DNA from: Paralithodes platypus
Lineage: Eukaryota; Arthropoda; Malacostraca; Decapoda; Lithodidae
Length of the DNA: 64,000 bases
Direction: 5' to 3'
Assembly (NCBI GenBank): GCA_032716605.1
Contig: CM064480.1
Location: 21,229,651 to 21,293,650 of the forward strand
A program made the position numbers and the translations under genes. The notes beneath the pieces are model-generated. The model had not been told where the DNA came from. It saw nothing but the letters and a program-made list of their open reading frames with translations, and did not search any database. Positions 22,963 through 33,459 of this stretch are shown here, piece after piece (position 1 is the first letter of the stretch; the number at the start of each line of letters is the position of its first letter).

Positions 22963-23569
22963 GTCTTTACTTCACTCTCGTCTGTACCAAAATACTGCAG
23001 ATTTTGCATTACTCTTAAAAAAGGCTGTATTCCTTTTGGCTTTGGCCACCGGGAACAGAGTGTCTGAGCTGGCGGCGATGAGCAACACACCTAATTGCCT
23101 TAGGTTTGGTAGACTTAATGAATGTATTCACATTGCACCTTCCCCGGGATTTGTAGCCAAGAATGAGCACAGTGCACACGTGTTTTCTGAGTTCACTGTG
23201 CCGGCGTTAAAGAGGGGAAAGGTGCACCATAATCTATGTCCAGTGCAAGCTCTAACCAAATATTTGAGAGTAGCTCCTCTAAACCCCCAAGGTGCTTTGT
23301 GGGTAGCGAGTACGGGTAAACGCTTACTGAAACGGAGATTAGCTTCTCTTCTGGTCGAAGTCATTAAAGAGAGTAATCCCGGCGTTGTGGGTAGGGCCCA
23401 CGATTTACGCAAATGGGCAGCCTCTTTACGTTTCCTGAAGAACTTTTCAGTAGAAGATATTTCGTCCACACAGTTGTGGGCGTCTAATCATACATATTTG
23501 GCTAGATACTTGTCAGTTGCTCTAGACAAACCTTCCTTACCATGTATAGCTTTAAGGCAGAGGGTCTAG
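22963..23569 (+). pseudogene. Tyrosine recombinase of copy G, C-terminal 200 residues
   Basis: Begins within the codons for SLLHSRLYQN and is open to the stop at 23569. It keeps all four catalytic blocks: RVSELAAMS, HDLRKW, LWASNHTYL and RYLSVAL. The N-terminal part is separated by the inserted copy C and lies outside the window. Confidence 0.87.
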
Positions 23570-24319
23570 GTGGCCCTTCAGTCACTTTTGTTTACTTTCA
23601 AGGAAAAAGGGGGGGGGGGGTGCAGTCAGTGTAACATAGGACACCCTAGACCCCGCCGGAATGTAAGAGCTGTGATACAAATTATGGATATTGTGATATG
23701 AAAATTTCTCTGTTCTATTCAGGGCGAGAAATTGTGCTACTACAATGTTAGTACAAACAATAGGGTTGTTATAGTAGTTTTAGCTGTGAAAGCAATTTAG
23801 TATTAAACAGTGGAGATCTTTTGCAAAATATTTCCACGAATATTATGGGGTTTATTATGTGCACATGTAAACTTATAACTTGTTATTTTTGTCACCACTC
23901 GTTGAGTGGGGTGCCTTTGTAACTACAGATCTGTTCACAGAAATCTCCAGAGTTACCCTTTTTGTCAAGCAGGCTTCTTTGAAGCACGCACCTGCTTGAA
24001 CCCCTTTTGTATATATATATGGGCTGCGCCATGGTTAAATATATTTTTTCAAAAGTAAGAATACTATGTGGTTGTTTGATTATCTGCTTTTCTAGAGTTA
24101 TGATATGATTACGAATGTCCCCCTCCAGTCTTAGAAATAAGGCATGTTCGTCAATGATGGAGGGGCCACTAATAAATTATAGGTTTGACTCCTGTAAGGA
24201 GATAAAGAAAACCTAATATTTAGTAGTGGCCCCGTAATCATTGACGACTGGGGCCCTCCCGACCATCCCCTTCCCATTCGTTGATGTATTAAGGATTTTG
24301 GTTTACTTGATATGTCAGT
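23570..24319 (+). other. 3' non-coding region of copy G with G12 tract
   Basis: A G12 run lies at 23609-23620, 40 bases after the YR stop, then AT-rich sequence. The ICR is at 24141-24246. No gene seen. Confidence 0.7.
24141..24246 (+). repeat. ICR of copy G
   Basis: Same palindromic joined-ends structure as in B and C. Confidence 0.85.
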
Positions 24320-24670
24320 GAAGGAAGAATGACGCCTGAATCAGCGTCTGGTCAAAGATCCACACAAGTACATCCACGATATGATGGAAAGCTTATTGGA
24401 TAGTTATTCTTATTTTCTTTTTCTTTTTATATTTTACGAAGTTTTTTTCATAGTGAGAACCCAATTCATAATGACTGAAGCCATGAGTGAGGTCGCGTGC
24501 GCTCATGATGAAGGCTCCTCAGTTTTTAAATGCTCTGCGCGGTAGATTCAAACTACGGCGGATTAGTGTTTGAAGAGGATGCCTTATGTAATAGGCATGT
24601 TCGTCAATGATTACGGGGCCACTACTAAATATTAGGTTTTCTTTATCTCCTTACAGGAGTCAAACCTATA
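24320..24670 (+). repeat. Right inverted terminal repeat of copy G
   Basis: Matches the right ITRs of B and C and ends GAGTCAAACCTATA, followed by Gypsy LTR sequence. Confidence 0.85.
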
Positions 24671-25140
24671 ATAAACTGATCACTAGAATTATGAATTATT
24701 TAGCAATTAGCCTACATGTGAAATAGCACTGAAATATATATAATAGGGTAACAATAATAATGCTAAATACGCTATTATATTCAATGTACTCAACACTCGG
24801 GAACACAGGTAATGATTGCAGGTTACTATATCTTGATGGAGGCCAGAGAAATAATTGTATCACTTCACAAGGTATATATCACTATGTACAGAGAGAGAAC
24901 AGGTGTGGTAGTCAGCTGGTCTAAGAGTCGAAACTGCAAGGACTCAGGGGGTATATATATATCTCACCAGTGAAACTAGAATTTTCTACTACACACATGA
25001 ATGAAATGACGTAATGCTGGGAGAGACAGACTGAATCCTGACAGGTCTAGAACTTGCGAGAAGAATGCAAATAAGGGGGAAACTAAAATATTATACTAAT
25101 CTGGCTTATATAATCGATATTAATTCTAGATTACATAACA
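24671..25140 (-). repeat. Gypsy 3' LTR, partial
   Basis: Matches 48989-49455 of the 5' LTR with roughly a dozen differences over about 470 bases. On its strand it starts TGTTATGTAATCTAG. The remaining LTR half is displaced by copy G and lies outside the window. Confidence 0.85.
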
Positions 25141-25150
25141 CCTCCCCCCT
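25141..25150 (-). other. Polypurine tract of Gypsy element
   Basis: Minus strand reads AGGGGGGAGG directly before the LTR TG start, the expected plus-strand primer site. Confidence 0.75.
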
Positions 25151-25198
25151 AAAGAAAGAAATTTACAGGGGAAATGTCTATACTTTAAAACAATTAGG

Positions 25199-25300
25199 CT
25201 ACAATCTAGACAAGCAATCTGCAATCACATTTTCTTTCCCTTTAATATGTCTTATATCTAAAGGATATTCTTGAAGAAGCAGACTCCACCGGGTCAATCT
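25199..25300 (-). pseudogene. Gypsy RNase H, C-terminal 33 codons
   Basis: Translates as LTRWSLLLQEYPLDIRHIKG and then KENVIADCLSR before a TAG stop at 25199-25201. This is the usual Gypsy RNase H ending. It is the direct continuation of the RNase H at 43212-43519, separated by DIRS copy D. No integrase follows; the polypurine tract and LTR come next. Confidence 0.85.
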
Positions 25301-25993
25301 ATAGGTTTGACTACTGCAAGGAGATAAAGAAAACCTAATATTTAGTAGTGGCCCGGTAATCATTGACGATTATGCCTATTACATTTCTTACAGTTTCTTA
25401 CAGTAGATCCTCTGGAAAAAGGCAAACTATGCCTGTGTATCCAGCTCAGTACCAGTACTTGCACTGCTGCGATCGTTCACGGTGTTGGCGGCGGCGGTAG
25501 CAGACGCAACATTTTTACTATTCTGTATTTTTGTTTTATAATCAAACTTCAAATCTTGTCTTCCCCATGCTTTATCAAGATTACTTTCAAACTCCCTTAT
25601 TGATTCGGAATCGACTACATACTGGGGCAGTGCGTTCCACTCATTTACCACTCTATCACAAAATGAGTTCTTTGCCTTCTCAAGCCTATTTCTTTCTTTG
25701 TAAATTTTCTTAGAGTAGAGTGTACATAAGGCACCCTCTTCAAACACTCGTCCGCCGTAGTTTTGAATCTACCGCGCAGAGCATAACAAATTTGAGGAGC
25801 CTTCATCATGAGCGCACGCAACCTCACTCATGGTTCAGTCATTATGAAATTGGGTTCTCGCTACGAAAAAACTTTGTAACAAATAAAAAACAAAAAGAAA
25901 ATAAGAATAACTATTCATAAGCTTTCCATATACTCGTGGATGTACTTGTGTGGATCTTTGACCAGACGCTGACTCAGGCGTCATTCTTCCTTC
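25301..25993 (-). repeat. Right ITR of copy D with a LINE insertion
   Basis: Starts ATAGGTTTGACTACTGCAAG. The ITR is interrupted by 343 bases at 25383-25725. Confidence 0.85.
25383..25725 (-). mobile_element. 3' fragment of a CR1/Jockey-like LINE
   Basis: Absent from the same position of all other DIRS-1 copies. Minus-strand translation gives the LINE C-terminal motif FCDRVVNEWNALPQYVV and FESNLDKAWG, ending at a stop near 25427. The 3' end shows a tandem CTGTAAGAAA-like repeat (25383-25403), a tail type seen in CR1-like LINEs. Clade assignment is tentative. Confidence 0.65.
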
Positions 25994-26065
25994 CTGACAT
26001 ATCAAGTATACCAAAATCCTTAATACATCAACGAATGGGAAGGGGATGGTCGGGAGGGCCCCAGT

Positions 26066-26173
26066 CGTCAATGATTACGGGGCCACTACTAAATATTAGG
26101 TTTTCTTTTATCTCCTTGCAGGAGTCAAACCTATAATTTAATAGTGGCCCCTCCATCATTGACGATTATGCCT
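26066..26173 (-). repeat. ICR of copy D
   Basis: Minus-strand version of the joined-ends palindrome, with CTCCTTGCAGGAG as its central hairpin. Confidence 0.85.
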
Positions 26174-26466
26174 GATATCTAAGACTGGAGGGGGACATTC
26201 GTAATCATATCATAACTCTAGCAAAGGCAGATAATCAAACAACCACATAGTATTCTTACTTTGTAAAAGATATATATTTGGTGCATAAACTTTATACAGC
26301 ACAACTTATACAAAAAGGGGTACAAGCAGGAGCGTGCTTCAAAGAAGCCTGCTTGATAAAAAAGGGTGTTAACTCTGAGATTCTGAGAACAGATCCGCCA
26401 GTTAACGAGGCACCCCACTTAAATTAAGTGGTGAAAAATAAAACTTATAAGTTTACATGTGCACAT

Positions 26467-26739
26467 TTAGTAGCAGTCTCTACGTTTCCAACGTAGGGCT
26501 TATGATCTCAGCCGCTACCACAGCGGGCCGATTTATCGGTACTCACGCGAAGTAACCAAATAATCTCTAGAGTTGCACCTCAATTCACTACTAGGCACGT
26601 TGTACACACTCCGAGACGACTAGGAAAGAAGAGATAGCGAAGGAGAGAAAGAATTGTTATAGTTACCCATTTAATCTAGCTGCTCTCCTCTGAGCCATGC
26701 TCCATGTTCTATGAGCCTGTGCCAGGACCTGCCAAAGTA
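26467..26739 (+). repeat. Left ITR of DIRS-2
   Basis: Begins TTAGTAGCAGTCTC and is the inverse of 35132 to about 35404. Long ITRs of this kind are typical of DIRS. Confidence 0.9.
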
Positions 26740-28740
26740 TCAGTCACTTCGCGCCCACCGTCGATGTCACACACCTTTTTTGTCTGTGCTTCGCGAGTGC
26801 CTGCTTTGCATCCCCTTCTCTTCAACTCTTAGTGAGTGTGAGCCTTTTCAGGCTGTTGAGGTTTTAGAAGGATGTTCAGTGATGTAGGCAGCACTTTACT
26901 ACGGCTTTATGGCGTGTTTATGGGTGTGCGCGTAGTGCTGGAGACGTGTTTATTTATTTGTTTTCTTCGGGGTGGTTGGTCCTCAACGCCGCGTAGCGGT
27001 CGTTGTGTGTCTATTCTACCCTCACTTTTCGGGTTCATGTTCACTTTAACTACCCTTAACGTACCTTGGGGGGGGGATATGCTTCCCGCGGGATGCATTG
27101 TGTTTCTTTCCCTTTGTGACTTTTTGTTTTATTGTTTTTTCATATGACTACGTGTCGATGTTTTACAAGACTTGAGCATGAAGTTTCTCTGGATTCTGCT
27201 TTGTGTGAGCATAGGCCACATAGCCTTTATTCTCTCACAAACATGCTGCTTTGGTCTCAACTGACCTATAGCCCTTCTGACTTGTTTATTAAACTTGTCC
27301 ATAGTTGGTGGTCTTGTATTTCGTTCGCATGGTTCACGCTTTTGTCAGTTCCTTTTCGTTTCCCCGGGCCTACTTGACTCGTGGATACGTGGTTCTGGTG
27401 AAATTGTTGGTCAAGCCCTAGGCTATCCTCCTTTTATTTTATTCATTTAATGTACTTGTGGGGCTTCTCGGGCAGTGTTTAGCTTTGTTACTAGGTTTTT
27501 TCACTTAGGGATTGACGCTGCCCTAGTCTTTTCTCGTTTATGTGAATTGTGTAACTAGGCTAGGCCTGTGTTTTTTAACTTGAGCTGACCGCCGTCGGTT
27601 TGGGCCACATAGTCCTGTCCTTCTGTTTTCCTCTTGTCTCTACTGACTTGCTGGTTGGTCTTCTACGCTCTTGTTAAGATTCTCATTAATTGTGTGTTTA
27701 AGCTAATCGGTTTTTGCCTCACAGGTCCTTTCCTTCTGCCTTCCTTTTGTCTCCACTGACTGGGAAGTCTCGGTCTCGTAGCTCTCGGTTAAATTCTCGT
27801 TTTTCTTACATGTCCATGTTTCTGTTCTTCCCCTGCCTGTGGTTACTTGATCACTGAAAAGGGGGGGGGGGGGGATGTCTGGAAACTGTACGCGATAGGG
27901 GCCCCGCTCACAGGGAGGATATGCTTGGACAAGTTGACTCGATTTTCGTGTTTACTCATGTTTTTTCGCCACACAGGCAAGGGTCTTCTGGTGTCCTCAG
28001 CTCCTTCATCTTTTTAAATCCGCCCTAGAAGCGCCTTTATCTTTTTGAGGTGCCCTGTGCCTTGTCAAGGCCTAGGCCACATAGCTTTTCACTTGACTTG
28101 GTTTATGCGCCCTGTTCTGCCCCCCTCTTCATGTACCTGGACAGGGCTTTTTGGACAACGGCTGATTGGCTGTTTTCCTATCCCTTATGTCCTGTTCCTT
28201 GTGTCCTCCTTCTGTACCTGGTTCCCGCCCTACGGGCGTCCTCCTTGTATACTGGGAGGACCCTAAGACCACCTGAAAAGTCCTAGGACTCGACCCAAAG
28301 TGGCGATGTCCTGTGTGTTTTGGATTCCCTCCCCGCCCCTATTTACACTTATAGGGTACTGTTGGGTTGCTCACACTTGACCTTTTCCTTCCAGCTGGTG
28401 CCCGCTCTACTGCCGGCTGTCCCTACGCCGCCGCCGCTTCGCCGCCTCCTCCCTCCGCTCTCACAGAGGGTTCTCAGGTATTTCGAAGGGTGCCACTTTC
28501 CCCACGATTTTGATTAGGACCTGTTCCCAGGGTTGGGCCTCGCTAAGGGGCTTGTCCCAGCCCTGGTGTTGAGGGTCTCTGGTGTGGGTGTTTTCTTTTG
28601 ACTTTCCTGTTATACTTGCTACATAGCTTCTTCCTGGATATTGTCTTACTGAGTCTTACGTGCTGAATTGGCTCTACTGCCTCATATTGCCTGTCTCACC
28701 TCTACTGGTGGGTAATGCTTCCCCATTTTTCAGTGCTGTT
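26740..28740 (+). other. Leader of DIRS-2
   Basis: About 2 kb, T-rich, without a convincing gene. It contains diverged internal repeats: a unit with CTACTGACTTG / CCACTGACTGG recurs at about 27610-27690 and 27720-27800, and GGCCACATAG recurs near 27212, 27603 and 28073. A second G14 run lies at 27861-27874. Short open frames here have no recognisable domains. Confidence 0.6.
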
Positions 28741-31467
28741 ATGCCGGCTTCTCCCTGCTCTCGGCCGACGTGTCAGCGGACGGCCTTGCGGGATCACCGG
28801 GAATGTTGCCTCCACACGGCCTGCTATGGGAAGGATGTTTACGATCCCCGCCGGTGTGGGGTGTGTCTCTCCGCTCTTCAACTACTCGAGACTCTCCCTA
28901 CGTCGGCGGAAGGACAACGGGCCAGGACGTCTCTACGCCGATCATGGGACGTCATCTCCCGTCACGTCCAAAGGGTCCTGCACAGGGCTCCTTCCTTCCG
29001 TGAGGATGACGTCCGGGTGTTGTTAGGGATCCCACCTACCTCCGATGCTGCACGCCGTTCCCGCTCACCTACTGTTCGTCACTCTCGCTCTCCTCATACG
29101 GCTCGGGGCTCCCCTCCCGGGAGTTCGGGTCAGGCGGGCGGGAGGGCGCGTTCCAGGGAGCGGGCCCCCAGGCGTCATGAACATCGTGTGCCTCCCTCCG
29201 ACCTCTCCATGACTTCTGGAACTTTTGGCAGGAAGAAACGTCGCCGATCTCCGTCCCCTGCTGATCGACCCCATCTTGCTTCTCCTCACCTCAGGATGAG
29301 CCCCCCTCCTTCGCAGGGTTCCACGGTCTTCAGGGCCAAACGCCGTCCTGCCCCGCCTGCCGAGGAGGTCGTTCTCCATCCTGCACCGTCTTCAGCCACT
29401 GGTGGGGTGGAGTTCGAGCCTCTGCCTGCCTCCCAGCCTGTGAGGGGTCCCGGCCTCTTCCCTATGGCGGGCCCAGCTGTGGTGGTACCGGCGGCGATGC
29501 CCTCCACGCCTCCTCCTCAACCTGGAGGTTCCGACGCCTCGATCCCTTGTGACCAGCAGTCTCCTCCTCGTCTCCCTGACCATTTAGAAGATGTTCTTGA
29601 GATGGAGGTTGCGGATTTTGATCGGCTGGAGGACGAGGATATGGGGGTCGACTCGTCTTCGGACGGTGCACCTGATTCGGGCCAGGAGGACCCCGACGTG
29701 GCGGCACAGTCCTCCCCACCGTCCCCTGAGTTCTCCCCGCTCACGGACCATGGGGCCCGTGGGCCCAGTGAGGCTGGTTCCCTGTCTCCTCTACAGACGT
29801 CCTTCCCTCCTGCTGCGGAGACGGAGTTACGGGCGGAGTTGGCGTCTCTTCGTCTTGAGATGGCCTCCAATAAGGCAGACATCCTCTCCTCTGTCACGGC
29901 GGCCATGGATGCAGTGGTCTCCCGGTTGGGTACTACTAACCCGGTGCCTCTTCAGACTCCGCTTGTGGCTCCTCTCCCACCTGTTGCCGACCACATCCCA
30001 TCTCGGCCTGCTCTCCCGGTCGTGGTACCGTTGACATCATCTACTTCATCACCTGCACCTCCGACACCACCTGCGACTCCTCTCTGGCCCGTTGTTATCC
30101 CGGGCCAGGGTTTGGGGTTGTTCTCTCACCCCCTCTCCGTGCCGCCTCTCTCCAAGTTTAAGATCCCCAAAGTCAAGATGCCATCCCTGTATGGGGATTC
30201 TGTTGCTTGGAGTGCTGTGATCGCCTCCAACCCTGAGGGGGCAGTCCACCTGCCGGCCGGAGAGCGGGCTGTGCCGGAGGGCTGGGCTATACAGGTGAAT
30301 GAGAAAAACATCTTCAGGGCCATTACTCCACAGGGTCTGGTCCCTGAGGTCGATGTGAGGGTGTACCCTAACCGGCAAGACATGCGGTATTTTTCATATC
30401 ATCCGTCGGTCTTACCTTACACTGCCACCAAGCCCTGGGCTGACTACTCCCGCCAAGACCTGTCTGCGGATGTCCACTCCCTCTCTGCCATCTCAGGGAC
30501 GCCCTACCTCAGGAATGTGCGAGATCGGGACGGGGTCCTGATGCTCGAACTCCCGCACATCTGTCCGGGTCCCTGGGGTGAATGGATCCGTGAAGCAGTG
30601 GAGTTTGGTCAGTCCATGGCTGAGACCTTGCCGGCCATCCCATCCATGGAATCATCTTTTCTGTCGGGCATGCTCCTTACCTCCTCGGGCTTCCCTCTGC
30701 CTGTGTGGGAGTGGCTCAATGCTCCCAAACTGTCGGTGGGCCCCCTTCCGTGTTCCTTTTTCACGGCACCGGAGAAGGCACCACTGGACCGGAACTTTAA
30801 GTTCCGTCAGCGAGCGGCGCGCCAACTTTCAACTCTTCTTGCTCAGTTGGAACTGGCGCGGGTTCACCTCCGCCTTATTGAGTCGCTGGAATCGGCTGAT
30901 CATCGCCAAGGTTTTGAGCATGTCCGACGGATCACCCTGCAGCTTGCCCTCAACCCTGTTCAGGACATCCGCCACTCCCTCCATGAAGCCACTTGTTGCC
31001 GTCAACAACTTCGGGTGGCTTTCTGTAAGAAGGCCCCTGCCGACGTCTGCAACCGCCTCCTACTGACTGACCTTCTGACCCCTGGACTGTTCCCTGAGGA
31101 GGCTTGGCAAGGGGCTTTCTTACTGGCGCAGAGTGACACATACTCTGCTCAACGGAAGGTGGTGGCGAAGCCCACTTCATCCTCCTCCACCCGCGGACGC
31201 GGGGGCAGGTCTGTCGCCGGCAGAGGGCGCCAGGCTAGAGGTGTGGCCAGGGGACTGGCTCACAGGGGGCGTGGTGTACCCGCCTTCCATGGTCGTCGGT
31301 CCCCGGATCGCCGTCCCCGTCAAGAGGGGATGCGGCGCTGGCAGGTGCAGGGCCCCAGTTCCTCCGCTGCCAGACACAGCCTGGAGGGGGATAGGCCGGA
31401 GCGCGAGGCTCGTCCGTCGTTTCGGCGGGGCGGGGGGGACGTCTGGAGGAGGACGTGGTGGCTCTAG
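28741..31467 (+). CDS. gag-like ORF1 of DIRS-2 (908 aa, end probably frameshifted)
   Basis: The first ATG that aligns with DIRS-1 gag is 28741 (MPASPCSRPTC). The N-terminus has the same Cys-cluster design (CSRPTC, CCLHTAC, CGVC), then an Arg/Ser-rich segment (RRSRSPTVRHSRSP), a long Pro/acidic region, conserved blocks such as VPEGWAIQVNEKN and CPGPWGEWIREAVEF, and an RG-rich tail. The open frame stops at 31465-31467. In the +1 register (frame of 31133-31516) the tail continues GGTSGGGRGGSSSHYDK and ends at TAG 31514-31516, right after an AAAAAAC heptamer. I infer a 1-base indel in the G-rich stretch near 31430, so this copy's gag end is probably mutated. Confidence 0.8.
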   Translation: MPASPCSRPTCQRTALRDHRECCLHTACYGKDVYDPRRCGVCLSALQLLETLPTSAEGQRARTSLRRSWDVISRHVQRVLHRAPSFREDDVRVLLGIPPTSDAARRSRSPTVRHSRSPHTARGSPPGSSGQAGGRARSRERAPRRHEHRVPPSDLSMTSGTFGRKKRRRSPSPADRPHLASPHLRMSPPPSQGSTVFRAKRRPAPPAEEVVLHPAPSSATGGVEFEPLPASQPVRGPGLFPMAGPAVVVPAAMPSTPPPQPGGSDASIPCDQQSPPRLPDHLEDVLEMEVADFDRLEDEDMGVDSSSDGAPDSGQEDPDVAAQSSPPSPEFSPLTDHGARGPSEAGSLSPLQTSFPPAAETELRAELASLRLEMASNKADILSSVTAAMDAVVSRLGTTNPVPLQTPLVAPLPPVADHIPSRPALPVVVPLTSSTSSPAPPTPPATPLWPVVIPGQGLGLFSHPLSVPPLSKFKIPKVKMPSLYGDSVAWSAVIASNPEGAVHLPAGERAVPEGWAIQVNEKNIFRAITPQGLVPEVDVRVYPNRQDMRYFSYHPSVLPYTATKPWADYSRQDLSADVHSLSAISGTPYLRNVRDRDGVLMLELPHICPGPWGEWIREAVEFGQSMAETLPAIPSMESSFLSGMLLTSSGFPLPVWEWLNAPKLSVGPLPCSFFTAPEKAPLDRNFKFRQRAARQLSTLLAQLELARVHLRLIESLESADHRQGFEHVRRITLQLALNPVQDIRHSLHEATCCRQQLRVAFCKKAPADVCNRLLLTDLLTPGLFPEEAWQGAFLLAQSDTYSAQRKVVAKPTSSSSTRGRGGRSVAGRGRQARGVARGLAHRGRGVPAFHGRRSPDRRPRQEGMRRWQVQGPSSSAARHSLEGDRPEREARPSFRRGGGDVWRRTWWL

Positions 31468-31503
31468 CTCCCACTACGATAAGTCCAAGAGGGGCTCCGC
31501 GCC

Positions 31504-31510
31504 AAAAAAC
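31504..31510 (+). promoter_or_regulatory. -1 ribosomal frameshift heptamer A_AAA_AAC (DIRS-2)
   Basis: Phase is CCA AAA AAC GCG TAG in the inferred gag frame. A -1 slip enters the pol frame, which is open from here through the RT ATG at 31570. Same heptamer and geometry as DIRS-1, although the proteins are diverged. Confidence 0.6.
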
Positions 31511-31569
31511 GCGTAGTTCCTCCTGGCCAGTCCCCTCTTCCCTCGCCCGACCATCTCGTCGAAGCGGTG

Positions 31570-33459
31570 ATGGGCCTGACGCAAGGCGCCCGCACCGGCT
31601 TCTTCCGCCCCCACTACCGGCAATGGCCCCGCCGGTCGTGGGCGCGTCGGGTGGTCAAGAAGGGTCTGACTTGGAGGTGGAGGTCCAGGCCTCCTCTCAG
31701 GTGCCCTCCCCGACAGCGACCAGTGTCTCAGGAAGTGGCCCAAGTGATCATGTCCATGCACGAGGAAGGCGTTATCAAGGAAATATCTTCTACACAAAAG
31801 GTATTTCTGTCTCATGTGTTTCTGGTCCCAAAGAAGGACTGCGCTGCTATGAGGCCGGTGGTAGATCTCTCAGTCCTCAACTCTCACATTGTGAACACCC
31901 GTTTCCGCATGCTCACCATCAACCAGGTACGCCTGTCACTCAAGCCCTTGTCTTGGGTGGTCACCCTGGATCTGAAGGATGCTTATTGGCATGTGCCAAT
32001 GGCTCCTCGGTTCCAGGGCTGCCTAGCACTGCAGTCGGATCAACGGGTGTTCCAATTCACCAGACTACCATTCGGCCTCAACATAGCACCGCGGATCTTC
32101 ACCAAACTGGTGAAGCAGGCTCTGACCCCCTTGCTCTTACAAGGGATTCAGATCCTGTTTTACCTGGACGATTGGCTCATCTCCGCAGACTCTCTCACAC
32201 ACTGTGTACAAGACACGCTCACTGTAGTCAGACATATCACAAACCTGGGGTTCAAACTAAACATTCCCAAGTCCTGCCTCTCACCGTCACGAGAAGTGAC
32301 GTGGGTGGGCTTGCACTGGGATCTCCAAAGCGCCACCGTTTCCCAGAGTCGTGTGAATGCGGCGAAACTTCGAAGGAAGCTCTTTGTCGTGTTGCACTCG
32401 GTCTCGATAACACGAAAAATCTGGGACTCCCTACTAGGGTCTTTGAATTGGGCGTCTCTGACCGTGCCCTTGGGCCGGCTCCGACTAAAACGCCTCATTC
32501 AGCTGGGCAACAGGCACTTCCCTATCTCGCCCCTTTACCGTTTGTGGACGGTACCGCGCTCAATACATCTGAGACTGACACACTGGGTCACTCGGGGCAC
32601 GCTCTCTGCGGCTATGCCCTGGACTGCTCCTCCGCCGACCATCTGGGTAGACACAGATGCGTCGAGCGAGGTGGGGTGGGGCTATCAATCAGACATGGGA
32701 CATCAAAGCCACGGCAGGTGGTCGGGGCTCTCACACTTCCACATCAATGCCCTGGAACTGTTGGTACCGTTGTTCTTCCTGCGGGATCACGGACTGGCCC
32801 TCACGGGCAAGTCGGTGGCCTTCAGGATGGACAACATGTCCGCGGTTCATTGTATCCAAAAGCAGGGCTCCTCCAGGTCTGTTGTGCTCCAAGACCTGGC
32901 GGAGAAATTGTTTTACCTGGCCGATCATTACAGCATCACCCTGCATGCGACTTACCTGCCCGGGACGGCCAATCTTTGGGCGGATGCTTTGTCGAGAGGA
33001 CAGAGCACCAAGGTAGAATGGTCATTAAGACAAAGCGTTTTCGACGACCTCGCAGCCTCCTGGGGCCATCCGCAGGTGGACTTGTTCGCCTCCTCCGGGA
33101 CGAACAAGCTGCCGGACTACCTCACCCGCTGGACTTGTACTCAGGCGGGGGGGCCGGATGCCTTCAGCGAGGACTGGAGCAGGTGGCAGTCGATTTACGC
33201 TTTTCCACCGCCCGACGCACTGCTTATGTGCAAAGTCCTACACAGGCTGAGAGAGTACCGTGGCAAGGTTTGGTTAATCGCGCCCCTCTGGCCGGCCCAA
33301 GCCTGGTACGCTCAGCTGAAGCGATGGTGCCCGAGTCCCGTTCCCCTGTCTGTCTCAGACTTCCACTTGGGACAGATTGGAGACCTAGGGACCTCGTTGG
33401 CATTCGCATCGTGGATGTTTGTGAGGCAGGGTGGTTACCGAAATATGGACGTTGCTTGA
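31570..33459 (+). CDS. DIRS-2 reverse transcriptase / RNase H / methyltransferase-like Pol, intact
   Basis: 629 residues from ATG 31570; the frame is open upstream to the AAAAAAC site. RT blocks are MRPVVDLSVLNSH, TLDLKDAYWHVPM, FTRLPFGLNIAPR and LFYLDDWLIS with the YLDD active site. RNase H blocks are WVDTDASSEVGWG, NALELLVPL, FRMDNMSAVHC and LWADALSRGQS. The C-terminal region (QVDLFASSGTNKLP, AFPPPDALLMC, IAPLWPAQAWY) is the DIRS methyltransferase-like tail. Clearly related to DIRS-1 Pol but much diverged. No break is visible, so the protein could be functional. Confidence 0.9.
   Translation: MGLTQGARTGFFRPHYRQWPRRSWARRVVKKGLTWRWRSRPPLRCPPRQRPVSQEVAQVIMSMHEEGVIKEISSTQKVFLSHVFLVPKKDCAAMRPVVDLSVLNSHIVNTRFRMLTINQVRLSLKPLSWVVTLDLKDAYWHVPMAPRFQGCLALQSDQRVFQFTRLPFGLNIAPRIFTKLVKQALTPLLLQGIQILFYLDDWLISADSLTHCVQDTLTVVRHITNLGFKLNIPKSCLSPSREVTWVGLHWDLQSATVSQSRVNAAKLRRKLFVVLHSVSITRKIWDSLLGSLNWASLTVPLGRLRLKRLIQLGNRHFPISPLYRLWTVPRSIHLRLTHWVTRGTLSAAMPWTAPPPTIWVDTDASSEVGWGYQSDMGHQSHGRWSGLSHFHINALELLVPLFFLRDHGLALTGKSVAFRMDNMSAVHCIQKQGSSRSVVLQDLAEKLFYLADHYSITLHATYLPGTANLWADALSRGQSTKVEWSLRQSVFDDLAASWGHPQVDLFASSGTNKLPDYLTRWTCTQAGGPDAFSEDWSRWQSIYAFPPPDALLMCKVLHRLREYRGKVWLIAPLWPAQAWYAQLKRWCPSPVPLSVSDFHLGQIGDLGTSLAFASWMFVRQGGYRNMDVA

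Larger units (their letters stand above)
22963..24670 (+). mobile_element. DIRS-1a retrotransposon, copy G (3' portion)
   Basis: The 3' part of a plus-strand copy, from within YR to the right ITR. The rest was displaced upstream by the insertion of C. Its right end abuts the LTR of the Gypsy element (ATAAACTGATCACTAG, compare 48989 onward), so G inserted in that LTR. Confidence 0.88.
24671..25300 (-). mobile_element. Gmr1-type Gypsy retrotransposon, 3' end (first segment)
   Basis: On the minus strand this holds the last codons of RNase H, a polypurine tract and the start of the 3' LTR. The LTR is cut by DIRS copy G at 24670. The RNase H is cut by DIRS copy D at 25301 and continues at 43212. 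Confidence 0.85.
25301..26466 (-). mobile_element. DIRS-1b retrotransposon, copy D, right-end segment
   Basis: The right ITR, ICR and part of the 3' non-coding region of a minus-strand copy inserted in Gypsy RNase H. DIRS-2 interrupts it at 26467; it resumes at 35455 (ATAAACCCC). The junction shows no target duplication. Confidence 0.88.

Noticed and set aside
29065..31474. Minus-strand open frames under DIRS-2 gag
   Set aside because: GC-rich antisense shadows without domains.
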